DNA of 64,000 bases from positions 1 to 64,000 of the forward strand of contig CANJBO010000001.1 in NCBI GenBank assembly GCA_947472995.1, given 5' to 3'. The position numbers and the translations under genes are program-made. This DNA is from Chloroflexota bacterium. GTDB taxonomy: Bacteria; Chloroflexota; Dehalococcoidia; UBA2979. The notes beneath the pieces are model-generated. The model did no database searches and was not told where the DNA came from. It saw nothing but the letters and a program-made list of their open reading frames with translations. This document shows positions 37,422 to 46,104 of this stretch, piece after piece. The stretch's first letter is position 1. Every line of letters begins with the position of its first letter.

Positions 37422-37931
37422 TCACCTCCCCAGCAGCCGCCCAAACCACCCTCGACGCACCGGCGCTGTGACCTCCTCGCGCGTGACGCCGAGGACCTCG
37501 CGCTCCACGAGGTCGACGAGGCCGTTCGTCTCGCCGGGGCCCCCATCCCCGGGACCATGGCGCGCGAACGTCGCTTCGACGTCCTCGGAGGTGACGGTCG
37601 CCAGTGCATCGGGCGGCGTCGAGGTGGCGCGCGGGGCGCCTCTCGGAGCAATCGCGATCGCGGGCGTGCCGGGGGTGTCGTAGTCCTCGGCGAGGACGAG
37701 GTGCGCGCTCGGGTCGATCGAGGCGACGACGGTGGCGATCTCCTCGACGGGGAGTGCACGCTCCATCGTCACGCGGCCGCCGTTCGACAGGACGATCAGC
37801 GTCGCGCCGCCGCGTCGAGGCGCGACGGTGGCGACGCGATGGCCGCGCGACCGCAGTGCCTCGACGAGCGAGACGATGAGCAGCGTCTTGCCGGAGCCGG
37901 GCGGGCCGACGATGCGCAGGACGGGCGGCAT
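37422..37931 (-). CDS. mobB: molybdopterin-guanine dinucleotide biosynthesis adapter MobB
   Basis: P-loop GTPase-like protein that assists MobA in making the bis-MGD cofactor. 169 aa beginning MPPVLRIVGPPGSGKTLLIV with Walker A at residues about 8-16, then EALRSRGHRVATVAPRRG, and an acidic, Gly/Pro-rich C-terminal part. ATG 37931 is 12 nt after moeA. No MobA or molybdoenzyme is in the window. Shorter than some MobB proteins, but the core is present. Confidence 0.8.
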   Translation of the reverse strand: MPPVLRIVGPPGSGKTLLIVSLVEALRSRGHRVATVAPRRGGATLIVLSNGGRVTMERALPVEEIATVVASIDPSAHLVLAEDYDTPGTPAIAIAPRGAPRATSTPPDALATVTSEDVEATFARHGPGDGGPGETNGLVDLVEREVLGVTREEVTAPVRRGWFGRLLGR

Positions 37932-37942
37932 CGAGGACGGCG

Positions 37943-39322
37943 CTACGACGCTGCGCGGGGCGGGCTCGGCGGGAGCTCGCGGTCCACGAGCATCACCTCG
38001 CACGTGTCGCCGACGGCGATCGCCTCGACGCCCTCGGGGCAGATGGCGTACGCGTTGGCGAGCGCCATCGAGGTGAGCACGCCGCTGCTCTGCGATCCGG
38101 TGAGGCGCACGGTCCAGCGCCCCTCGGCGTCCTGCTCGGCGAGGCAGCGCGCGTACAGGCGCCGGCCGTCCGAGTTCTTGATCGCCTCGAGCGCGGTCGC
38201 GCGGACGGTGGGCCGTCGCCACGCGGTGGCGTCGTGCTCGAGGCGGCCGAGCATCTTGTAGATGGCGGCGCGTCCGAACAGCTCGAAGGTCATCATCGCG
38301 GAGACGGGGTTGCCCGGCAGGCCCAGGTGCGGCACGCGCCCGCCGCTCGCCCGCGGTGAGGCGAACGTGCCGAAGGCGAGCGGCTTGCCGGGGCGCATGT
38401 TCACCGTCCAGAAGCCGACCTCGCCCTCCGCGGCGAGCACCGTCTTCACCACGTCGAAGTCGCCGCGCGAGACGCCCGCGCTCGTGACGAGCAGGTCGGC
38501 GTCCGCGATGCCCTCGTGGATGCGCGCGGTCAGCGCCTCGACGGTGTCGAGCGCGACGTCGAGGATGCGCGGGACGCCGCCGAACGCGCGCACCTGCGCG
38601 GCCAGCGAGTAGGTGTTCGCGTCGTAGATCTTGCCGGGCGTCAGCGGCTGGCCCGCGCGCAGCAGCTCGTCGCCCGTGGACAGCACGGCGACGACGGGCC
38701 GTCGATGCACCAGCACGCGGTCCATGCCGACCGAGCCGAGCAGCCCCGCCTGCGCCGGCCCGACCACCGTCCCCGCGGGCAGCACCAGCTCGCCCGCGCG
38801 CACGTCCTCGCCGGCGTCGCGCACGTTCGCGCCCGGCTGCGCCGCCACGTCGATGCGCACAGCCTCGCGAGGCGCCTGCTGCCAGTCGCCGGGGCGCACC
38901 GCCGCGTCGGCGGTGGTCCAGTCGTACTCGTCGGTCTCCTCGAACGGGACGACGGCGTCCGCGCCGGGGGGCATCGGCGCGCCGGTCATGATGCGCACGG
39001 CCTCGCCCGGCTCGACCGCGCGCGGGAACACGGCGCCCGCCGCCAGGTAGCCGATGACGCGCAGCATCCGAGGCGCCTCGAACGTCGCCCCCGCGGTGTC
39101 GAGGGCGCGCACGGCGTAGCCGTCCATGCCGGTGTTCGCCATCGGCGGGATGTTGAACCCCGCGACCACGTCGCGCGCGATCACCAGCCCGAGCGCCTCG
39201 TCGAGGGGCAGCTCCACCGCCGGCAGCACGTCGAACACGCGCAGGATGCGCTCACGCGCCTCCTCGACGGAGATCATGTCGGCGGGCAGGATGCTGCGCG
39301 GTTCGGAGGAGGAGGTCGTCAT
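37943..39322 (-). CDS. moeA: molybdopterin molybdenumtransferase MoeA
   Basis: Inserts molybdate into adenylylated molybdopterin. 459 aa with domain boundary signatures PPMANTGMDGYAVRALD, PGEAVRIMTGAPMPPGADAV, the MoaB-like fold (VVAVLSTGDELLRAGQPLTP, YDANTYSLAAQV, VTSAGVSRGDFDVVKTVL) and LGLPGNPVSAMMTFELF. ATG 39322 follows TAAACT by six bases, so the mRNA is probably leaderless. It forms an operon with mobB. Confidence 0.95.
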   Translation of the reverse strand: MTTSSSEPRSILPADMISVEEARERILRVFDVLPAVELPLDEALGLVIARDVVAGFNIPPMANTGMDGYAVRALDTAGATFEAPRMLRVIGYLAAGAVFPRAVEPGEAVRIMTGAPMPPGADAVVPFEETDEYDWTTADAAVRPGDWQQAPREAVRIDVAAQPGANVRDAGEDVRAGELVLPAGTVVGPAQAGLLGSVGMDRVLVHRRPVVAVLSTGDELLRAGQPLTPGKIYDANTYSLAAQVRAFGGVPRILDVALDTVEALTARIHEGIADADLLVTSAGVSRGDFDVVKTVLAAEGEVGFWTVNMRPGKPLAFGTFASPRASGGRVPHLGLPGNPVSAMMTFELFGRAAIYKMLGRLEHDATAWRRPTVRATALEAIKNSDGRRLYARCLAEQDAEGRWTVRLTGSQSSGVLTSMALANAYAICPEGVEAIAVGDTCEVMLVDRELPPSPPRAAS

Positions 39323-39328
39323 GCGATG

Positions 39329-39334
39329 AGTTTA
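39329..39334 (-). promoter_or_regulatory. -10 box for leaderless moeA (TAAACT)
   Basis: TAAACT on the minus strand, exactly six bases (CATCGC) before the moeA ATG. No Shine-Dalgarno sequence is present. Confidence 0.6.
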
Positions 39335-39430
39335 CCGCGTGGGGCTCCGGAGGCTCCCGGGTTGTTTGAAGGGGGCTGGGCCGCCCCGCGATGGTGCACG
39401 GCGGCGCGCACCGCCTCGACGGCGCGATGG

Positions 39431-39679
39431 CTACGCGAGGTTCACCGACAGGCACGTCGTGGTGCGCTGCACCCCGGCCACCGGTGACACCTCGTGCATG
39501 ATCGTCTTGCCGAGGAGGTCGAGGTCGGCCGCCTCGACGAGGACGATGACGTCATACGGTCCGGTCACCGTGTCCACCGACACGATCGTCCCGTACTCCG
39601 ACCGGATCGCGCGCACCGCATCCCCGACCGCCAGCGTCGCCCCCACCTCGGTCTCGATGAGCACGTACCCACGGATCAT
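39431..39679 (-). CDS. stand-alone Lrp/AsnC ligand-binding (RAM) domain protein
   Basis: An 82-aa protein made only of the RAM ligand-binding fold (YVLIETEVGATLAVGDAVRA, VDTVTGPYDVIVLVEAADLD, VQRTTTCLSVNLA), without the HTH DNA-binding half. Such proteins bind amino acids or small ligands and oligomerise. AGGAGG is placed well before ATG 39679. It lies 108 nt from moeA on the same strand. Its partner is not evident. Confidence 0.85.
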   Translation of the reverse strand: MIRGYVLIETEVGATLAVGDAVRAIRSEYGTIVSVDTVTGPYDVIVLVEAADLDLLGKTIMHEVSPVAGVQRTTTCLSVNLA

Positions 39680-39755
39680 GGCGAGGCCTCCTGTGGGGGC
39701 ACACAGCACGTTGGATGTACGATATTGCAGATGCAATGAGAATTGAGCGTGCCTC

Positions 39756-40229
39756 ATGCCAATTGGATTTCATTTCTATGCGACGGAGGACTTCTCCTTC
39801 GATCCCAAGCGGGCGACGACTCGCGGACCTCTCACCGTTCGCCCGGTAGATCAAGACCGGGGCGTCCTTGAGGTAGCGGCAGCGTTTGACAAGATCCTCG
39901 ACGCCACCATGTGGGTTCCCGAAGATCAGCTCATCCGTGTAGATAACCAAGAGCACTCGACCTACGAGCGGCTGCAGCGCGGCACTGTACTGTCCGCGAA
40001 TAACTTCGTGATGATCCGATTCCCCACGGATCACATTCCGGACTTCGTAGCGAATCTCCACAAGTTCGACGGAGTGAAGCTCACGCGGCTCTGCATTCCA
40101 CTGTCCGCGATGAGGGCCTCACACGTCCGTCTCGGATCAGATGTGTCCGGACATGGCATCAACAATCCGACGAATCCGCGACGCCGGAAGGTGCGCGCAT
40201 ACGGAACTGCGATGCAAGACGACCGCTGA
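39756..40229 (+). CDS. unknown protein, islet gene 1
   Basis: A 157-aa soluble protein beginning MPIGFHFYATEDFSFDPKR, with no recognised family. The C-terminus is basic (NPTNPRRRKVRAYG). Base composition and codons are clearly AT-richer than the flanking genes. No good ribosome binding site precedes ATG 39756, so the start is tentative; a TACGAT (39718-39723) is a possible -10. It is followed after two bases by a 69-aa gene, suggesting a two-gene unit. Confidence 0.55.
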   Translation: MPIGFHFYATEDFSFDPKRATTRGPLTVRPVDQDRGVLEVAAAFDKILDATMWVPEDQLIRVDNQEHSTYERLQRGTVLSANNFVMIRFPTDHIPDFVANLHKFDGVKLTRLCIPLSAMRASHVRLGSDVSGHGINNPTNPRRRKVRAYGTAMQDDR

Positions 40230-40231
40230 AC

Positions 40232-40441
40232 ATGGAGGAAACTACGAACGGCGAGTTCGAGATGATCCAATTCGACAGCGGCAATGGAACCGTCGAGGCC
40301 TATTCCACCGCGTCGCTTGTTCTCTATTCCACCGCCGGCGGCGAACTTGCCGCTGCACAACGAGCGTGGGATATCTGGCGCACACAATTCGCTGGCGTGG
40401 CGCGTCCCTGGAAGCGGGACTGGCGACGTCAGTACGGCTAG
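40232..40441 (+). CDS. small unknown protein, islet gene 2
   Basis: A 69-aa protein (MEETTNGEFEMIQFDSGNGT at the start, ending with a basic tryptophan-rich tail RPWKRDWRRQYG) immediately after islet gene 1. Its tail and size recall small antitoxin-like or adaptor proteins, but nothing specific is recognised. Its TAG stop shares the CTAG tetramer with the stop of the convergent islet gene 3. Confidence 0.45.
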   Translation: MEETTNGEFEMIQFDSGNGTVEAYSTASLVLYSTAGGELAAAQRAWDIWRTQFAGVARPWKRDWRRQYG

Positions 40442-41301
40442 TGCGCTGAATTTATCTCGGGCCCCTCGAAACCGATGTACTGGCGGAAACCCCGTTTGAA
40501 ATCTCGTTCGTTCGCTGCACTGAGGTGCACTCCGTCGCGCTCAATTAGGATTTCTTCAGAGCGCGCCGCAACACTCGGTGTGATCCTCGCTCGGAACTCG
40601 GCGACATCGCTTGACGAGATTCCACTGCGCAAGACGACCCCGTAGTAGGGGTTCTGCATCGCAACAAACTGTGCATCCATTCTGAGCCCGTCGGGACTAC
40701 CGAGCATCGGCTCAAGGACGGTAACCAGTTCCGAAAATCCGTCTTCAATCAGGCGCTCGATCGTTACAACCGTTCGGCGCGCTGCGGGAACCGTCAACGT
40801 AATCGAGGTCAGTTCATCGAGATCACTCGGGGCTCCCGTTATGATCCGATTCGAGCCAAGCTCGATTCGTTCACCCAAACGCGGCAAGAACATGTGGAGA
40901 CGCCCGATGCCACCGTCCGCTTGTGCCTTGTCTTCGATCACGCGAAGTCCATGGTGCGCGTAACGTTCTCGGAGTCGCACTACAAGATCAGATTGCTGAG
41001 GCGGCTTATCGCACGAGAACATCGCTGTCAGCGATGCCGACATCTCGATCGAAGACTTGCGCCGTCGATTTCGGAAGAGTATCCCGCGCGTCTGAACAAA
41101 GAAGACGTTTTGCAGCCAAAGAAGGAGCCAAGGGGCAACGTCGCTGGCCGCGGACAAACCCACGCCCACGCGCTTTCCGCCGTCCGCTTCCGCGAGGACG
41201 GGCACCGCAACGAATACAGCGCTGATCAGGAGTCCCGCCAGGACCAAAGCCCAAGGCGCGGTGAACCACCAGATCGCGAGCGATAGTTTGTTCTGCTTCA
41301 T
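40438..41301 (-). CDS. two-helix membrane protein of unknown function, islet gene 3
   Basis: A 287-aa protein with two N-terminal hydrophobic segments (about 9-37, IWWFTAPWALVLAGLLISAV, and about 54-70) followed by a basic stretch (FRNRRRKSSIE) and a soluble alpha/beta domain of about 200 residues, presumably cytosolic. No family was recognised. ATG 41301 follows TAGGCT by six bases, a possible leaderless start. GC content is 52-58% in lines I counted, far below flanking genes. It is convergent with islet gene 2. Confidence 0.6.
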   Translation of the reverse strand: MKQNKLSLAIWWFTAPWALVLAGLLISAVFVAVPVLAEADGGKRVGVGLSAASDVAPWLLLWLQNVFFVQTRGILFRNRRRKSSIEMSASLTAMFSCDKPPQQSDLVVRLRERYAHHGLRVIEDKAQADGGIGRLHMFLPRLGERIELGSNRIITGAPSDLDELTSITLTVPAARRTVVTIERLIEDGFSELVTVLEPMLGSPDGLRMDAQFVAMQNPYYGVVLRSGISSSDVAEFRARITPSVAARSEEILIERDGVHLSAANERDFKRGFRQYIGFEGPEINSAH

Positions 41302-41307
41302 TCACCG

Positions 41308-41313
41308 AGCCTA
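41308..41313 (-). promoter_or_regulatory. -10 box for leaderless islet gene 3 (TAGGCT)
   Basis: TAGGCT on the minus strand, six bases before the ATG at 41301, with no Shine-Dalgarno sequence. Confidence 0.4.
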
Positions 41314-41377
41314 ACGCCTGCGGCATAGTAACTTGACGAGCTCCGTGACGTAGCCTCCCCCTAACCCCGCCTCGCGC

Positions 41378-41383
41378 TAAACT
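41378..41383 (+). promoter_or_regulatory. -10 box for leaderless pheS (TAAACT)
   Basis: TAAACT, then six bases (CCGGCC), then the pheS ATG. No Shine-Dalgarno sequence and no T-box leader fit here. Confidence 0.6.
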
Positions 41384-41389
41384 CCGGCC

Positions 41390-42427
41390 ATGACTGCACA
41401 GAGGGTCGCCGAGGTGGAAGCGGACGCCCGCGCCGGGCTGGCGGCGGCGGCGGATGAGAGCGCGCTCGAGGCGTGGCGGACCGGCGTCCTCGGACGGTCG
41501 GGGACGCTGACCTCGGTGCTGCGGGGGCTCGGCGCGCTGCCGGAGGATGAGCGGCGCGCGGTCGGCGCGGCCGCCAACACCGTGAAGCAGGCCCTCGAGG
41601 CCGCCCTCGACGCCCGTCGCGAGGAGCTGCGGCGCGGCGCGCTCGCCTCGATGGAGGCGCTCGACGTCACCCTGCCGGGCCGCCCGATGGGCGTCGGCCG
41701 GCTGCACCCCGTCACGCAGGTGCGGCGCGAGATCCTCGACATCTTCGCGCGCCTCGGCTTCGCGACCGTCGAGGGCCCCGAGGTCGAGCTGGACGACTAC
41801 AACTTCGGGCGGCTGCGCATCCCGGAGCACCACCCCGCGCGCGACATGTGGGACACGTTCTGGCTCGAACGCGAGTCGCCCACCGACCCGGCCATGCTGC
41901 TGCGCACGCACACCAGCCCGATGCAGATCCGGTTCATCGAGACGCACGACCCGCCGATCCGCATCGCCGTCCCGGGCCGCTGCTACCGCTACGAGGCCAC
42001 CGACGCCACGCACGAGTGGATGATGCAGCAGATCGAGCTCCTCGCCGTGGACGAGGGCCTGTCGATGGCGAACCTGAAGGGCACGCTCCAGGAGTTCGCG
42101 CGGCAGATGTTCGGCCCCGAGCGCCGCGTGCTCATGCGCAACTCGTACTTCCCGTTCGTCGAGCCCGGCGTCGAGCTGTCCGTGGACTGCTTCGCCTGCC
42201 CCGGCAACGACCCCGCCTGCCCGGTCTGTCGAGGCTCCGGCTGGATCGAGATCATGGGCGCGGGCATGGTCCACCCCGAGATCATCGAGGCGGCCGGCTT
42301 CGACCCGAAGCGCTACACCGGCTTCGCCGCCGGCATGGGCGTGGAGCGCGTGACGATGCTGAAGTACGGCATCACCGACATCCGCGCCTTCTACAGCAAC
42401 GACCCGCGCTTCCTCGCGCAGTTCTAG
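41390..42427 (+). CDS. pheS: phenylalanine--tRNA ligase alpha subunit
   Basis: Catalytic subunit of the tetrameric PheRS. 345 aa with the N-terminal coiled-coil arm (FRS-type LEAWRTGVLGRSGTLTSVLR) and the class II domain: HPVTQVRREILDIFARLGF (motif 1), EGPEVELDDYNFG, RTHTSPMQIRF (motif 2), PGRCYRYEATDATHEWMMQQ, PFVEPGVELSVDCFACPG, CRGSGWIEIMGAGMVHPEI and FAAGMGVERVTMLKYGITDI (motif 3). It is followed by a 126-nt gap filled by a hairpin repeat before pheT. Confidence 0.97.
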   Translation: MTAQRVAEVEADARAGLAAAADESALEAWRTGVLGRSGTLTSVLRGLGALPEDERRAVGAAANTVKQALEAALDARREELRRGALASMEALDVTLPGRPMGVGRLHPVTQVRREILDIFARLGFATVEGPEVELDDYNFGRLRIPEHHPARDMWDTFWLERESPTDPAMLLRTHTSPMQIRFIETHDPPIRIAVPGRCYRYEATDATHEWMMQQIELLAVDEGLSMANLKGTLQEFARQMFGPERRVLMRNSYFPFVEPGVELSVDCFACPGNDPACPVCRGSGWIEIMGAGMVHPEIIEAAGFDPKRYTGFAAGMGVERVTMLKYGITDIRAFYSNDPRFLAQF

Positions 42428-42452
42428 ACGAGGACGAGAGGGGGGAGGGGAA

Positions 42453-42546
42453 GCCCTCACCCCAGCCCTCTCCCCGAACGGGGAGAGGGGGCCAGATCAG
42501 GATTCAGAACCCTCGCCCGGTTTCGGGAGAGGGCAGGGTGAGGGCC
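42453..42546 (+). repeat. GC-rich double-hairpin repeat, copy 4, between pheS and pheT
   Basis: The inverted counterpart of copy 3: hairpin CCCTCTCCCCG/CGGGGAGAGGG, linker GGCCAGATCAGGATTCAGAA, then a hairpin around CCCGGTTTCGGG. It lies inside the pheST operon, ending 8 nt before the pheT ATG, so it could attenuate or stabilise the message between subunits. Confidence 0.85.
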
Positions 42547-42553
42547 TTCCCAC

Positions 42554-45010
42554 ATGCTCGTCTCACTGAAGTGGCTCCGTGACTACGTCGACCTGCCCGG
42601 CGACCTCGACGTCGACGACCTCGCGCACCGCCTGACGATGGCGAGCGCCGAGGTCGACGGCATCCACCGCATCGGCGCGTGGGACCGCGACCTCGTGCGC
42701 GTCGGGCACGTGCAGCGCGTCGAGCCGCACCCCGACGCCGACCGCCTGCGCCTCGTCACCGTCGACTTCGGCGGCGACGCCCCGATGCGCGTGGTCTGCG
42801 GCGCGCCGAACGTCGCCGAGGGCCAGCGCATCGCCTTCGCCCGCGAGGGCGCGGACCTCATCGACGGCCACACCGGCAAGCCGTCGCGCCTGAAGAAGGG
42901 CACCATCCGCGGCGTCGAGTCGGCCGGCATGGTGCTCTCCGAGATGGAGCTGGGCCTGTCGCAGAGCCACGACGGCATCATCGTGCTGCCCGCCGACACG
43001 CCCATCGGCATCCCCGTTGCCGACGTCCTCGGCGACACGATCCTCGACGTGCACGTGTGGCCGAACCGCGCCGACACGATGAACCTCGTCGGCATCGCGC
43101 GCGAGATCGCAGCGATTCTCGGCAACGGCACCGCGATCCACGAGCCCGACACGACGTACGTCGAGGGCGGCGCCCCGATCGCGGGCAGCCTCGACGTCAC
43201 GATCGAGGACCCCGCGCTGTGCGCGCGCTACATCGCGACGATCGTCGAGGGAGTGACGGTCGGGCCGTCGCCGGAGTGGATGCAGGACCGGCTGCGCGCC
43301 GCGGGGCTGCGCCCGATCAGCAACGTCGTCGACATCACCAACTACGTCATGCTCGAGCTCGGCCAGCCGCTGCACGCGTTCGACGCGGACAAAGTCCGAG
43401 GCAACATCGCGGTGCGCCTCGCGCGGGCGGGGGAGACGCTGCGCACGCTCGATGGCGTGGATCGCGCGCTCACGCCGGACACGCTGCTCATCACCGACGA
43501 CAGCGGCCCGATCGCGCTCGCCGGCGTCATGGGCGGCGAGGCGACCGAGGTCACCGCCTCGACGACGCGCGTACTGCTCGAGGCCGCGCGCTTCGACCCG
43601 GTCAGCGTGCGCCGCACGTCGTTCCGCCTGGCGTTGCGCTCCGAGGCCTCATCGAGGTTCGAGCGCGGCCTGTCGGCGGAGCTGCCCGAGCACGCATCGA
43701 GGCGCGCGACCGCACTCCTCGTCGAGCTCGCGGGCGGCACCGCCCGCGCGGGACGCATCGACACGTACCCGGCGCCGCAGCCCGCCGCCGAGGTCACCCT
43801 GACGCGCGCGCGCCTCGACACGCTGATCGGCGTGCACATCGACACCACCGAGGTCGAGGCGATCCTCGGCACGCTCGGCTTCGCGATCCTCGAGTCCGAC
43901 GGCGGCAGCGCCACATCTCCGGGAACTGGCGGCGCGTTCCGTGTGCGCGCGCCGTGGTGGCGCACCGACATTGCGATCGACGACGACATCGCGGAGGAGG
44001 TCGTACGGCTCGCCGGCTACGACCGCCTGCCGCCCGCCGCGATCGAGGGCGCGATCCCGGCGTGGGAGCCGAGCCCGCTGCTCGCCCTGCGCGAGCGCGT
44101 ACGCGACGCGCTCGCCGACGCCGGGATGCAGGAGATCATCACCTACTCGCTCACGACCAACGAGGTGCTGGCGCGCGTGATCGCGCCCGATGACCTCGCG
44201 CGGATCGCGCCGCTACGGCTGCGCAACACGCTCTCCGCCGACCGCGAGGTGATGCGCCCGACGCTGCGACACGCCGTCCTCGAGACCATGTCGCGCAGCC
44301 TGCGCGCCGAGACGCCCGCCGTCGCGATCTTCGAGGCCGCGCGCGTGTTCCTGCCGACGCACGCGGGCACGCTCCCCGACGAGCGCGAGCACGTCACCGG
44401 TGCGGTCGCAGGCGTCGAGGTCGACCGCTGGGGCCGTGCCACGGACCGTGCGCTCGACTTCTTCGACGCGAAGGGCGCCCTCGACGCCGCGTTCGCCGCG
44501 CTCCGGCTCACCGTCGCGTACCACCCGGCCCACGCCAACGAGCAGTTCGGCTTCCTGCCGAACCGCGTCGCGCGCCTGCACGTCGGCGACGTCGAGATCG
44601 GCGTCATCGGCGAGGTGCACCCCGACACGCTGGCCGCGTTCGACATCGACCGCCCCGTGACGCTGTTCGAGATCGACGTCCCGTGGCTGCTCGAGGTGCT
44701 GCCGGGCCGCGTCGCCGTGCACGACGTCTCGCGCTTCCCGGCCGTCGAGCAGGACCTCGCGCTCGTCGTCGACGAGCCGGTGCAGGCGGACGCCGTCCGC
44801 GCGATCCTCGAGGGCTCGCCGCTGGTCGCCTCGGCGCGTGTGTTCGACGTCTTCCGCGACGAGCGCCTCGGCGCCGGCAAGAAGTCGCTGGCGTTCTCGA
44901 TCCGCTACCAGGTCCCCAACCGCACGCTCACCTCGGACGACGCGGCGAAGGAGCAGGCGCGCCTCCTCAAGCGCCTCGAACGCGAGTTCGGCGCGGTGCA
45001 GCGCGCGTAA
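42554..45010 (+). CDS. pheT: phenylalanine--tRNA ligase beta subunit
   Basis: Structural/editing subunit of PheRS. 818 aa: N-terminal tRNA-binding OB domain (GHVQRVEPHPDADRLRLVTV, VCGAPNVAEGQRIAFAREGA), B3/B4 editing domain (ISNVVDITNYVMLELGQPLH), B5 domain, catalytic-like core, and C-terminal ferredoxin-like anticodon domain (VHDVSRFPAVEQDLALVVDE, YQVPNRTLTSDDAAKEQARL). The ribosome binding site lies within or just after the repeat and is not obvious. Confidence 0.97.
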   Translation: MLVSLKWLRDYVDLPGDLDVDDLAHRLTMASAEVDGIHRIGAWDRDLVRVGHVQRVEPHPDADRLRLVTVDFGGDAPMRVVCGAPNVAEGQRIAFAREGADLIDGHTGKPSRLKKGTIRGVESAGMVLSEMELGLSQSHDGIIVLPADTPIGIPVADVLGDTILDVHVWPNRADTMNLVGIAREIAAILGNGTAIHEPDTTYVEGGAPIAGSLDVTIEDPALCARYIATIVEGVTVGPSPEWMQDRLRAAGLRPISNVVDITNYVMLELGQPLHAFDADKVRGNIAVRLARAGETLRTLDGVDRALTPDTLLITDDSGPIALAGVMGGEATEVTASTTRVLLEAARFDPVSVRRTSFRLALRSEASSRFERGLSAELPEHASRRATALLVELAGGTARAGRIDTYPAPQPAAEVTLTRARLDTLIGVHIDTTEVEAILGTLGFAILESDGGSATSPGTGGAFRVRAPWWRTDIAIDDDIAEEVVRLAGYDRLPPAAIEGAIPAWEPSPLLALRERVRDALADAGMQEIITYSLTTNEVLARVIAPDDLARIAPLRLRNTLSADREVMRPTLRHAVLETMSRSLRAETPAVAIFEAARVFLPTHAGTLPDEREHVTGAVAGVEVDRWGRATDRALDFFDAKGALDAAFAALRLTVAYHPAHANEQFGFLPNRVARLHVGDVEIGVIGEVHPDTLAAFDIDRPVTLFEIDVPWLLEVLPGRVAVHDVSRFPAVEQDLALVVDEPVQADAVRAILEGSPLVASARVFDVFRDERLGAGKKSLAFSIRYQVPNRTLTSDDAAKEQARLLKRLEREFGAVQRA

Positions 45011-45025
45011 CGTCGAGGTGCCGTA

Positions 45026-45538
45026 ATGGCGTCAGAGATACGGCTGTCGAACGCGCTCCTCCGGCCGTGGCGCCTCGACGACGCGGAGTCGCTCGCGAGG
45101 CACGCGAACAATCCCAACATCGCGCGCAACCTTCGCGAGGGCTTCCGGTTCCCGTACACCCTCGACAACGCGCGCGAGTTCATCAAACGCCACGTCATCG
45201 ACACGAACTGGGCGATCGAGGTCGGCGGCGAGGCGGTTGGCGACGTCCTGCTGCATCCGCGCGCGGACGTCCAGCGCCGCACCGCCGAGATTGGCTACTG
45301 GCTCAGCGAGGCGCACTGGGGCAACGGGCTCATGACCGAGGCGGTCCGAGCCGTAACCGCCTTCGGTTTCGAACGCCTCGACCTACTGCGGGTTGACACT
45401 CTCGTCTTCGACCGGAACTCGGCTTCGGCGCGTGTGCTGGAGAAGGCCGGGTATGTCCTCGAAGGGCGCCTCCGGCTCGCCGTCATCAAAGACGACGAGG
45501 TCATGGACGCGCTGCTCTACGCGATCGTCCGCGACTGA
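45026..45538 (+). CDS. GNAT family N-acetyltransferase (RimJ/RimL-like)
   Basis: Acetyl-CoA-dependent transferase, 170 aa. N-terminal LRPWRLDDAESLARHANNP, the acceptor region EIGYWLSEAHWGNGLMTEAV with the CoA loop, and the C-terminal VDTLVFDRNSASARVLEKAG plus Y(V)LEGRLR are typical of RimJ/RimL type enzymes. GAGG lies 7 nt before ATG 45026, 15 nt after pheT. The substrate may be a ribosomal or other protein N-terminus, an antibiotic or a small amine; it cannot be read from the sequence. Confidence 0.9.
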   Translation: MASEIRLSNALLRPWRLDDAESLARHANNPNIARNLREGFRFPYTLDNAREFIKRHVIDTNWAIEVGGEAVGDVLLHPRADVQRRTAEIGYWLSEAHWGNGLMTEAVRAVTAFGFERLDLLRVDTLVFDRNSASARVLEKAGYVLEGRLRLAVIKDDEVMDALLYAIVRD

Positions 45539-45563
45539 CCGGACTCATCGAGGCGGGCGGCGC

Positions 45564-46079
45564 TCAGCAGTCGAAGGCGAGCCAGCACAGCTCGTTGCGC
45601 AGGCGCTGGTCGTCCAGGACGAGCGCCCGGATCGCCTCCGGCAGCTGCTCGCGCTGCCACCGGCACTCGATATGGCCGCCCTCGGCGGCGGCGGCATCCG
45701 AGGCGGCTGCGCGGACGGCTCTGATCGCGTAGGCCGCAGCGCCGAGCTCGTGCGCGGCGACATGAGCCACCGCGGCGGCCTGGGCGGCGGCGTACGCGAC
45801 GTTCCTCGGCGCGCCGGTCAGGTCGCGGGCGGCGGCGTTCGCGTGGCCCGCGGCCGTGCGCGCCTCGGTCATCGACACCTCGCCCCGCGCCCACGCGCGC
45901 GCGAGATCGATCGCCCGTCGAGGACGGTCGTCCTCCGGGCGTGCCTGCTCGAAGTGGGGCAGCACGTGCTGGGCGCAGTCCGCCGCCCACAGCGCGAGCA
46001 GATGGTGGTGAGCATCCGCGAGGGTGCCGCCTCGACGGATCGTGACGAGCCGCGGGTCGCGGACCTTCGGGAGGATCAT
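45564..46079 (-). CDS. Imm-5-like putative immunity protein
   Basis: 171 aa, nearly all helical and alanine-rich, with the family-like motif HHHLLALWAADCAQHVLPHF, RAIDLARAWARGEVSMTEAR, alanine/histidine repeats (AAAVAHVAAHELGAAAYAI) and WQREQLPEAI. It resembles proteins annotated as putative immunity (Imm-5-like) proteins. No toxin gene is adjacent, so the immunity role is doubtful and it may have a different helical-bundle function. It is separated from rplT by a terminator. Confidence 0.6.
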   Translation of the reverse strand: MILPKVRDPRLVTIRRGGTLADAHHHLLALWAADCAQHVLPHFEQARPEDDRPRRAIDLARAWARGEVSMTEARTAAGHANAAARDLTGAPRNVAYAAAQAAAVAHVAAHELGAAAYAIRAVRAAASDAAAAEGGHIECRWQREQLPEAIRALVLDDQRLRNELCWLAFDC

Positions 46080-46104
46080 CGCTCAGCTCTCAAGCGGACA
46101 TAAT

